Origin: an uncultured Bacteroidales bacterium
GTDB taxonomy: Bacteria; Bacteroidota; Bacteroidia; Bacteroidales; Paludibacteraceae
Length of the DNA: 18,508 nt
NCBI GenBank assembly: GCA_900321775.1
Contig: ONXE01000030.1
Coordinates: 1-18,508, forward strand
Direction of reading: 5' to 3'
Position numbers and translations under genes: made by a program. Shown piece after piece: positions 7,054 to 13,011 of the stretch; position 1 is the stretch's first letter, and the number at the start of each line of letters is the position of its first letter. The notes below the pieces were generated by a model, which was not told the origin of the DNA, made no database searches, and saw only the letters and a list, made by a program, of their open reading frames with translations.

Positions 7054-8306
7054 CTCTTCTCACGCGACCCCCTAAAAGGCTTTGACCCCTTGAACGCCTT
7101 GGAGTCGCTCCTCTCTTTCTCTTTTCTGAAACCGCTACCTTTCTCGGCTTTGTACTCACGTTGCGTTCCGGCGAACAGTTCGTACTTGCAGAACAGGCAT
7201 TCCAACTCGCCATTCAGCAGGTGAATCTTACGCGACGAACGAAGCCCCACATTCTTCAGTGCTTCTTCGTTCGACGAAATCAGCCAGGCGGTTGAGCCCG
7301 AAAAACGGAACTTCAGCGCCTTGCCTATCTCGCCGTACAACGTCATGATATCGGTGTTTTGCTTGGTTGTCAGACGCTCACCGTAAGGCGGATTCATAAT
7401 GACAAACCCGCTTTGCATCTCCGGCTGCAAGTCCTGAATACGGCACTGCCGAACAGAGATATACTTGCTCATACCTGCACGCTTGATGTTTTTCTCCGTC
7501 GCGCGAACGCAGTAAAACGACGCATCTGCACCATAGATATGATGAGTAAACGGCCTCTCGTCCGAGTCGTCATTGTACAACGTGTCAAACATCTCCTTGT
7601 CAAAGTCGCGCCAATGCTCAAAAGCAAACGACGACCGATAAATACCCGGGGCGATATTCAGTGCTATCATCGCGGCCTCTATCAGGAATGTGCCTGATCC
7701 GCACATAGGGTCATACAAGTCCGTCGAACCGTCCCAACCCGCCATCAGCAGCATTCCCGCTGCCAGCGCCTCATTGATAGGAGCCTCCGTAGTGGCCTCG
7801 CGCCACCCGCGCTTGTGCAACGATTCACCCGATGAATCCAGCGAAATGGTCACAGTTTCGTTAGCCACATGCACGTTGATATAAATGTCCGGATTGGTCA
7901 CCTTCACCGACGGACGCTTGCCCTCGCGTTCCATGAAACGGTCAGCAATAGCGTCCTTCACACGGTAGGTTACATAACCTGAGTGACGGAACGTCTCGCT
8001 ATACACAGTAGCATCAATTGCAAACGTGTCGCCCAACCCTAAATACTCCTCCCAGGCTATCTCCTTCGCACGCGCATATACCTCGTCCGCGTTCTTGGCA
8101 CGAAAGGTAGAGATGGGCTTGAGAATACGCGAAGCGGTGCGCAAACTCAGGTTAGCACGATACATCAGCGCCTTGTCGCCCGTGAAACGAACGGCACGAC
8201 GACCCATTTCTACATTATTGGCTCCTAAGGCCAACAACTCCTGAACCAGCACTTCCTCCAAACCCTTGAAGGTCTTCGCTATCATCTCAAACTCTTTCAT
8301 CTTCAT
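7050..8306 (-). CDS. rlmL: THUMP-domain rRNA methyltransferase, RlmL-like
   Basis: A 418-residue class I SAM-dependent RNA methyltransferase. A THUMP RNA-binding region covers about residues 45-160. The Rossmann methyltransferase domain has SAM-binding motif DPMCGSGTFLIEAA (199-212) and the catalytic motif NPPYGERL (305-312), typical of N2-guanine or N6-adenine methylation. It matches the N-terminal (RlmL) half of E. coli RlmKL, which makes m2G2445 in 23S rRNA; the RlmK half is absent. The last 35 residues are a very basic tail rich in lysine, arginine, serine and glycine, probably a flexible RNA-binding extension. ATG at 8306 is used; a second in-frame ATG at 8300 is nearly equivalent. Confidence 0.9.
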   Translation of the reverse strand: MKMKEFEMIAKTFKGLEEVLVQELLALGANNVEMGRRAVRFTGDKALMYRANLSLRTASRILKPISTFRAKNADEVYARAKEIAWEEYLGLGDTFAIDATVYSETFRHSGYVTYRVKDAIADRFMEREGKRPSVKVTNPDIYINVHVANETVTISLDSSGESLHKRGWREATTEAPINEALAAGMLLMAGWDGSTDLYDPMCGSGTFLIEAAMIALNIAPGIYRSSFAFEHWRDFDKEMFDTLYNDDSDERPFTHHIYGADASFYCVRATEKNIKRAGMSKYISVRQCRIQDLQPEMQSGFVIMNPPYGERLTTKQNTDIMTLYGEIGKALKFRFSGSTAWLISSNEEALKNVGLRSSRKIHLLNGELECLFCKYELFAGTQREYKAEKGSGFRKEKERSDSKAFKGSKPFRGSREKR

Positions 8307-8315
8307 TTAATAAGT

Positions 8316-8340
8316 AAAAAAACGGCACCTTGTGGTGCCG
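8316..8340 (-). terminator. Intrinsic terminator after rpsT
   Basis: On the minus strand CGGCACC pairs with GGTGCCG around a 4-nt loop, followed by seven T. It lies 33 nt after the rpsT stop and ends just ahead of the start of the rlmL-like gene. Confidence 0.92.
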
Positions 8341-8373
8341 CATAATGGTGTTGACAGATGTCTTCGTGGGAGA

Positions 8374-8628
8374 TTAAGCCAACTTGTTCACGTAACGAGA
8401 CAACTTGCTCTTCAGGTTCGAAGCCTTGTTTACGTGGATGATGTTGCGCTTTGCCAATTTGTCAAGCATCGAAGTTACCTTCGGCAGCTGAGCAACGGCT
8501 TCCGACTTCTCGGTCGTGTTGCGCAATTTCTTCACTGCATTACGCATCGTCTTTGCATAATAACGATTGTGAAGGTTGTGCTTCTCCGTTTGACGAATTC
8601 TCTTCAAAGCGGACTTATGATTTGCCAT
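8374..8628 (-). CDS. rpsT: 30S ribosomal protein S20
   Basis: An 84-residue basic, helical protein beginning MANHKSALKRIRQTEKHN, the standard start of S20, with the usual ending SKLSRYVNKLA. S20 binds 16S rRNA early in assembly of the small subunit. It stands alone, with its own terminator 33 nt downstream. I see no clear TAnnTTTG box in the 121 nt between it and tRNA-Glu, so it may be transcribed from the tRNA-Glu promoter or from one I cannot recognise. That gap holds a 5-bp GCAGG/CCTGC hairpin (around 8711-8727). Confidence 0.97.
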   Translation of the reverse strand: MANHKSALKRIRQTEKHNLHNRYYAKTMRNAVKKLRNTTEKSEAVAQLPKVTSMLDKLAKRNIIHVNKASNLKSKLSRYVNKLA

Positions 8629-8749
8629 CTTTCTAAGTTTTTAGTGTGTTACACATTTGGCCGTTCTCGACGACCGTTGTTAATTTTTCCCTTTTAGGAC
8701 AAGTTCTATCATGCAGGACCGTAGCCTGCCGTCTATAATATCACCCGTG

Positions 8750-8821
8750 TAGTGCCAAGGGGAATCGAACCCCTATTGCAAGAATGAAAATCTTGAGTAC
8801 TAACCGTTATACGATGGCACC
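8750..8821 (-). tRNA. tRNA-Glu (anticodon TTC)
   Basis: A 72-nt tRNA. The acceptor GGTGCCA pairs with TGGCACT (first pair a G-T wobble) and the discriminator is A73. The anticodon stem CAAGA/TCTTG holds the loop TTTTCAT, giving anticodon TTC. The T arm is GGGG-TTCGATT-CCCC. CCA is not encoded. It is preceded by a strong Bacteroidota promoter 17 nt upstream. Confidence 0.97.
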
Positions 8822-8838
8822 TCGCGCAAAAAGCGGCG

Positions 8839-8870
8839 CAAAGGTACTGCTTTTTTTTGAATTGACCAAA
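8839..8870 (-). promoter_or_regulatory. Promoter of tRNA-Glu (Bacteroidota type)
   Basis: On the minus strand TTTG (8870-8867), a 20-nt spacer, then a perfect TACCTTTG (8846-8839). The spacer ends in eight A followed by GCAG and matches the tRNA-Arg promoter spacer at 18 of 20 positions. Transcription should start about 10 nt before the mature tRNA. Confidence 0.88.
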
Positions 8871-8910
8871 AAAAATGACAAAAAAATGCAGTTTTTACGC
8901 ACTTTTCTTT

Positions 8911-8960
8911 AAAAATACACCTGAAATGCGCCAAAACTGACACATTTCAGGTACTTTTTT
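8911..8960 (-). terminator. Terminator of the small lipoprotein gene
   Basis: ACCTGAAATG (8919-8928) is inverted as CATTTCAGGT (8943-8952), a 10-bp perfect stem with a 14-nt loop. It begins 8 nt after the stop codon. On the minus strand it is followed by GTATTTTT; on the plus strand by ACTTTTTTTT, so it can act in both directions. Confidence 0.85.
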
Positions 8961-9230
8961 TTACTTGCATTCGTTCTGGCTCAGACCGGTCAACTTGCTG
9001 CTAACCTTAATAGCATCCTCGCTTGCACCGAGTTTAACGACAGCCTCCTTTGCAGAAGCCTCGTAGCTCTTAATCTCATTCTTGGTGCACCATGCACGAG
9101 TAGTGTTGGAAAGCTGCTGACCAAGAATAGTGTAAGTGGTAGTAATCTCGTAGCAATATTGAGTATCACCACAAGAAGAGAACAAACCTGCGCTCAATAC
9201 AATAGCGCATGCAACAAAAAGTTTCTTCAT
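8961..9230 (-). CDS. Small lipoprotein of unknown function
   Basis: An 89-residue protein with a lipoprotein signal peptide: basic start MKK, hydrophobic core, lipobox LFSSC with lipid-bearing C20. The mature part is about 69 residues, with three further cysteines (C26, C48 and C88, the last next to the C-terminus), which could form a disulfide in the periplasm. The middle is threonine-rich (YEITTTYTILGQQ) and the end is likely helical. I do not recognise the family. It has its own terminator and is separated from rpoD by 111 nt, so it is probably a single-gene unit. No typical surface-export signal is evident after the cysteine, so it may face the periplasm. Confidence 0.8.
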   Translation of the reverse strand: MKKLFVACAIVLSAGLFSSCGDTQYCYEITTTYTILGQQLSNTTRAWCTKNEIKSYEASAKEAVVKLGASEDAIKVSSKLTGLSQNECK

Positions 9231-9341
9231 AATCTTAAAATTTTATTTGTTAATTATTTTAGTTAAAGCAGTAATGTTCTTACTCCTTTATTCTTCATTC
9301 CCAAAAATACATTCTTCTTTATTCCTTAACTCCTTTTTCCC

Positions 9342-10202
9342 TTATCCCAAATACGTCTTCAGCACACGGCTGCGGCCGCTCGAACGCAAACGACGGATGG
9401 CCTTCTCTTTAATTTGACGCACGCGCTCACGCGTAAGACCCAGATCGTTGCCAATTTCTTCCAACGTCTTCTCAGGCACACCTATTCCGAAGAAGTTCCT
9501 CAGAATCTCTTTCTCCCTCGGCTGCAGCGTATCCAAAGCGCGGTCTATCTCCGTTGCCAGCGACTCATTAATCAGCCCGCGGTCCGCATTGGGAGAGTCC
9601 TCGTTCACTATCACATCTATCAGCGTATTGTCCTCGCCCTCTACAAACGGAGCGTCCACACTCACGTGACGACCCGAGAACTTCAGCGTATCTGCCACTT
9701 TGTCTATCGGCAGATCCACCACGCCGGCCAACTCCTCTGCAGAAGGACGACGCTCATTCTCTTGCTCAAAGCGAGCATACGCCTTGTTAATCTTGTTCAG
9801 CGAACCTACTTGGTTCAACGGCAAACGAACAATACGACTCTGCTCCGCCAATGCCTGAAGAATACTCTGACGTATCCACCAAACTGCGTAAGAGATAAAC
9901 TTGAAACCACGCGTTTCATCGAACTTCTCTGCAGCCTTTATCAAGCCCAGGTTGCCTTCGTTAATCAGGTCAGGCAAACTCAAACCTTGGTTCTGATACT
10001 GCTTTGCAACGGATACCACGAAACGCAAGTTGCTGCGAACCAGCTTCTCCAACGCCACCTGATCACCGTTGCGGATTCTGCCCGCAAGCTCGACTTCTTC
10101 TTCCACCGAAATCAGCTCCTCGCGACCTATCTCTTGCAGATACTTGTCCAACGAAGCACTCTCACGGTTGGTAATCGATTTTGTAATTTTTAATTGTCTC
10201 AT
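9342..10202 (-). CDS. rpoD: Primary RNA polymerase sigma factor (sigma-70 family)
   Basis: A 286-residue primary sigma factor of the short Bacteroidota type, without region 1.1 or the large non-conserved insert. Region 1.2 covers about residues 16-46; region 2 about 55-125, with the core-binding and melting stretch LPDLINEGNLGLIKAAEKFD and FISYAVWWIRQSI; region 3 about 130-200; region 4 about 218-284, with the helix-turn-helix LEEIGNDLGLTRERVRQIKEKAIRRL. This sigma should read the TAnnTTTG promoters found around it. It has its own such promoter and a 93-nt leader. A run of 32 purines on the mRNA strand (10205-10236) ends 2 nt before the ATG and contains AAGGAAG. Confidence 0.96.
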   Translation of the reverse strand: MRQLKITKSITNRESASLDKYLQEIGREELISVEEEVELAGRIRNGDQVALEKLVRSNLRFVVSVAKQYQNQGLSLPDLINEGNLGLIKAAEKFDETRGFKFISYAVWWIRQSILQALAEQSRIVRLPLNQVGSLNKINKAYARFEQENERRPSAEELAGVVDLPIDKVADTLKFSGRHVSVDAPFVEGEDNTLIDVIVNEDSPNADRGLINESLATEIDRALDTLQPREKEILRNFFGIGVPEKTLEEIGNDLGLTRERVRQIKEKAIRRLRSSGRSRVLKTYLG

Positions 10203-10294
10203 TACTCTTTTTTCTTCCTTTTCTTTTCTCTTTTCTACAACCTTTTTAGTACGTTTTTGCGTCTGCGCATACTACCGGAATCTAAAAAAGTCTG

Positions 10295-10325
10295 CAAAAT
10301 TACTACTTTTTTTTCATTTATGCAA
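10295..10325 (-). promoter_or_regulatory. Promoter of rpoD (Bacteroidota type)
   Basis: On the minus strand TTG (10325-10323), a 20-nt spacer, then a perfect TAATTTTG (10302-10295). The spacer has eight A at the same positions as in the two tRNA promoters. It lies back to back with the tRNA-Arg promoter. Confidence 0.85.
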
Positions 10326-10343
10326 GAAAAATCGCAAAAAAAT

Positions 10344-10374
10344 TTGGAAAATTCAAAAAAAAGCAGTAACTTTG
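10344..10374 (+). promoter_or_regulatory. Promoter of tRNA-Arg (Bacteroidota type)
   Basis: TTG (10344-10346), a 20-nt spacer ending in eight A and GCAG, then a perfect TAACTTTG (10367-10374). The mature tRNA starts 47 nt further on. Its -33 box is 18 nt from that of the divergent rpoD promoter. Confidence 0.88.
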
Positions 10375-10388
10375 CAGGCTCTTTTGAT

Positions 10389-10415
10389 TTTTTCCCTCCC
10401 ACAAAGGGGGAAAAA
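10389..10415 (+). other. Leader hairpin in the tRNA-Arg transcript
   Basis: TTTTTCCCTC (10389-10398) pairs with GGGGGAAAAA (10406-10415), a 10-bp stem with one wobble and a 7-nt loop, just upstream of the mature tRNA. No T-run follows it, so it is more likely a processing or stability element than a terminator. Confidence 0.6.
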
Positions 10416-10421
10416 TGGGTC

Positions 10422-10495
10422 GGTCTGGTAGCTCAGCTGGATAGAGCAACAGCCTTCTAAGCTGTGGGTCGCGGGTTCGAATCCCGCCCGGATCA
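10422..10495 (+). tRNA. tRNA-Arg (anticodon TCT)
   Basis: A 74-nt tRNA. The acceptor GGTCTGG pairs with CCGGATC with two G-T wobbles, and the discriminator is A73. The D arm is GCTC/GAGC. The anticodon stem ACAGC/GCTGT holds the loop CTTCTAA, so the anticodon is TCT (AGA/AGG codons). The T arm is GCGGG-TTCGAAT-CCCGC. CCA is not encoded. I see no terminator between it and tolC, so the transcript may continue through the tandem arrays. Confidence 0.97.
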
Positions 10496-10527
10496 CACTA
10501 ACTCGCTTACTTCACGCCTGCAACGCC

Positions 10528-10571
10528 GATAGGGAGCTGATAGGGTGCTGATAGGGTGCTGATAGGGAGCT
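10528..10571 (+). repeat. Tandem array A: four 11-bp units
   Basis: Four head-to-tail copies of GATAGGGWGCT; units 1 and 4 have A, units 2 and 3 have T, with no other change. There is no spacer between units. It lies between tRNA-Arg and tolC and ends 12 bp before a second array of the same period but different sequence. Confidence 0.97.
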
Positions 10572-10583
10572 GAGCGAAGGAAG

Positions 10584-10638
10584 CCTAAGTGATTCCTAAG
10601 TGATTCGTATGTGATTCCTAAGTGATTGGTAAGTAATT
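10584..10638 (+). repeat. Tandem array B: five 11-bp units
   Basis: Five head-to-tail copies based on CCTAAGTGATT: units 1, 2 and 4 are exact, unit 3 is CGTATGTGATT and unit 5 is GGTAAGTAATT. It ends 15 bp before the tolC start codon, so it covers the place where the 5' leader or promoter of that gene must be. Confidence 0.97.
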
Positions 10639-10653
10639 GGCGGAACAACTGCT

Positions 10654-11988
10654 ATGAAAAAGCTTTCAGCGACAATACTGTTTTTCTTTCTCTGCGTAGC
10701 CGCCTGCTTTGCAGAGCCGCTAACTTTGGATAGTTGTTTCCGTCTGGCCAAGCAAAACAATGCCGACATTCTTACCTCCCAACTCGAGATTGACAAAGCC
10801 CGCGAGGTCAAAGCACAGGTTTTCACGCGGTTCTTCCCGCAGATATCCGCAGGCGCCTTCGCCTACCACGCGCTCAACCCTCTTGTACAAATCGGCATCA
10901 ATGACATCCAATCTGTTGACGCCAGACGCATCCTTCAGGCGCTCTACGACCTCGTCTCAGAGTCAACAGACATTCCCGCGGACATTAGCATCATGCGGCA
11001 TGGACTACTACTAAACGGCGTAGCCGTACAGCCTATCTTTGCCGGAGGACGAATCGTCAACGCAAACAAACTTGCCTCCCTCGGAGTAGAGGCCGCCAAA
11101 CTGCAAGCACAAGTCAGCGAACGCGATGTGCTCGAGAACATCGAATCCACCTATTTCCTCGTACTCGGACTGCAGGACAAAGTAGCAACCGTGGAGTCCA
11201 CCCTCTCCCTACTTGACTCCCTCACACGCACGGTCAACGTGGCCTTCTCCGCCGGACTGGTCACCCAAACAGATGCACTGCAGGTGGAACTCAAGAAAAA
11301 CGAGATCCGGGCCACAGAACTCCAGCTCCGAAACGCTATCTCGCTCGCCTCACAACTTCTCTGTATCCAACTCGGAATAGACTACCCCGAAGGCGGATTG
11401 GTGCTCTCTGAAGAGGAGGTGACCAATCTTTCGCCCGAACAAAGTCAATACCGGCAGAGCCTTTCCCGCCCCGAGTACCAACTGCTCACACTTCAGGTGC
11501 AAGCCGAACAGTTACGCAAACGCATCACCATCGGAGCCGCACTCCCGCAAATCATGCTGGGCGGAGCATACTATTGGGGCAACCCCGTCAAAACCGACTA
11601 CAACCACAACGGCCTCCTTTTTGCCACGGCCACAGTCCCGCTTTCCCAATGGTGGGAAACCTCGCATAAAATCCGCGAACACAACATCGCCATTCGCCAA
11701 TATGAAATCCAGCGGGACAACCTGATCAAACAGATGACCCTTGAGCAACAACAGGCCTTCAATCAGATGATAGAAGCCGCAGCCCTCCTCACTTCCGACT
11801 CCTCCGCCCTCCGGATGGCCAAGGAGAACTACCGCCTCGCTACTGTCAACTACAAAGCCGGCATCAACACCCTCAATGAGGTACTACAGGCCAACACACT
11901 CCTACTGCAGGCACAAAACGCTATCACCGACCGCCGTATCTCGTACCTCAACGCTAAGCGCCGCTACAACGATTTGACCTCTCGGTAA
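10654..11988 (+). CDS. tolC: TolC-family outer membrane efflux protein
   Basis: A 444-residue TolC/OEP-family protein. It has a Sec signal peptide (MKKLSATILFFFLCVAACFA, cut after A20) and then two related halves, each with long amphipathic helices. The first half begins LTLDSCFRLAKQNNADILTSQLEIDKA and has AGLVTQTDALQVELKKNEIRATELQL; the second has YKAGINTLNEVLQANTLLLQAQ near the end, the usual OEP repeat. It forms the outer-membrane channel of a tripartite exporter, but no membrane-fusion or inner-membrane pump gene is nearby, so the partner must be encoded elsewhere. No recognisable promoter stands directly in front; two 11-bp arrays fill that space. Confidence 0.92.
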   Translation: MKKLSATILFFFLCVAACFAEPLTLDSCFRLAKQNNADILTSQLEIDKAREVKAQVFTRFFPQISAGAFAYHALNPLVQIGINDIQSVDARRILQALYDLVSESTDIPADISIMRHGLLLNGVAVQPIFAGGRIVNANKLASLGVEAAKLQAQVSERDVLENIESTYFLVLGLQDKVATVESTLSLLDSLTRTVNVAFSAGLVTQTDALQVELKKNEIRATELQLRNAISLASQLLCIQLGIDYPEGGLVLSEEEVTNLSPEQSQYRQSLSRPEYQLLTLQVQAEQLRKRITIGAALPQIMLGGAYYWGNPVKTDYNHNGLLFATATVPLSQWWETSHKIREHNIAIRQYEIQRDNLIKQMTLEQQQAFNQMIEAAALLTSDSSALRMAKENYRLATVNYKAGINTLNEVLQANTLLLQAQNAITDRRISYLNAKRRYNDLTSR

Positions 11989-12100
11989 CTCACCTTTTCA
12001 CCCCTCCGCAGTAGTACAATTCTCTGCAAAAATCACCCGCAAATCCACTGAAAATGTGCGCAAAAAGGGCAAAAACCGCAAAAAATGAGGCCCTAATCCG

Positions 12101-12120
12101 CACTTTTTTGCAAAAAAGTG
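12101..12120. promoter_or_regulatory. Perfect 20-bp palindrome upstream of the glgA-like promoter
   Basis: CACTTTTTTGCAAAAAAGTG reads the same on both strands. It ends 22 bp before the TAACTTTG box, where the -33 element should be, so a dimeric regulator bound here would meet RNA polymerase. It could also form a weak hairpin after tolC. Just upstream, three CAAAAA tracts occur about 9 bp apart (12061-12085), which may bend the DNA. Confidence 0.55.
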
Positions 12121-12142
12121 AGGAAATGTCATTTTTTTTTTG

Positions 12143-12150
12143 TAACTTTG
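12143..12150 (+). promoter_or_regulatory. -7 box of the glgA-like operon promoter
   Basis: A perfect TAACTTTG lies 35 nt before the start codon and follows a run of ten T. No good TTG is found at the right distance (a GTG lies 22 nt upstream, at the end of the palindrome), so the promoter may be weak or need an activator. Confidence 0.65.
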
Positions 12151-12185
12151 CACTCTGTTAACGCAAAAAAAAGAAAGGACCGAAC

Positions 12186-13007
12186 ATGAAAGAGCCCAAA
12201 CGCGTGCTATTTGTCTCACAACAAATCTTCCCGTACCTGGCAGAAGAGACCCCTCTCCGTATGCTCAACAGGAAGTTACCGCAGGCATGCCAGGAGGCAG
12301 GAATCGAGACCCGCACCTTCATGCCCAAGTTCGGCGAAATCAACGAGCGCAAAAACCAACTGCACGAAGTAATTCGTCTCTCCGGCATCAACATCATCAT
12401 CGCCGAGACAGACCACCCGCTCCTTCTCAAAGTGGCGTCCATTCAATCTGCACGTATCCAGATCTACTTCATCGACAACGACGATTTCTTCCGCCGCAGG
12501 AAGGGCGTTGTGGATGAAGCGGGCAAAGAGTACCCTGACAACGACGAACGCTGCATCTTCTTCGCGCGCGGCACACTGGAAACGGTACAAAAACTGCGCT
12601 GGATTCCCGATGTAGTACAGTGCTCCGGATGGATGGCGGCGCTCGTGCCTTTCTACCTCAGAACAGTGTACAAGGACACGCCTTTCTTTGGAAAAGCCAA
12701 AATAGTAGTCGGGCTCACTGACGAACGTTTCAAGCACCCCTTTGGCACGAACTTTGCAGCAAAGATTCGGTACGAAGGAGTGAACCGCGACGAAGTGGCT
12801 CCGCTTTTCGACAAAGAGGTGGACTACAAGACGCTGATGAAACTGTCAATCGATCACGCAGATGCTGTAGCCGTTCAAAGTCCCAAGGCCGACCCCGAAC
12901 TCGTCGAGTACGCGCGGCAAAAAGGGCTTGAGATCCTGGACTACGCTGATGACACCTCCGCCTATGTGGATGCGTACAAACGCATGATGACGGATTTAAA
13001 CGCTTAA
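12186..13007 (+). CDS. One-domain glycogen-synthase-like protein (GT5 N-terminal domain only)
   Basis: A 273-residue protein resembling the N-terminal half of glycogen/starch synthase (GT5). Visible similarity includes VLFVSQQIFPY, TRTFMPKFGEINERKNQLHEV, IQIYFIDNDDFF and DVVQCSGWMAALVPFYL. Full GlgA enzymes have about 480 residues and two Rossmann domains; here the second is absent, with a stop after residue 273. The KxGGL loop that binds ADP-glucose is replaced by EETPLRML (20-27). Proteins of this short form are, to my knowledge, common in Bacteroidota and often annotated as glycogen synthase, but with both features missing the activity is doubtful. The DUF4270 lipoprotein gene starts 4 nt later, a linkage I recall from other Bacteroidales, which suggests a shared envelope or carbohydrate role. 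Confidence 0.85.
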   Translation: MKEPKRVLFVSQQIFPYLAEETPLRMLNRKLPQACQEAGIETRTFMPKFGEINERKNQLHEVIRLSGINIIIAETDHPLLLKVASIQSARIQIYFIDNDDFFRRRKGVVDEAGKEYPDNDERCIFFARGTLETVQKLRWIPDVVQCSGWMAALVPFYLRTVYKDTPFFGKAKIVVGLTDERFKHPFGTNFAAKIRYEGVNRDEVAPLFDKEVDYKTLMKLSIDHADAVAVQSPKADPELVEYARQKGLEILDYADDTSAYVDAYKRMMTDLNA

Positions 13008-13011
13008 AACA

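Noticed and set aside
10528..10638. Possible CRISPR array
   Set aside because: The 11-bp units are directly joined, with no unique spacers, and no cas genes are present. It is a simple tandem repeat.
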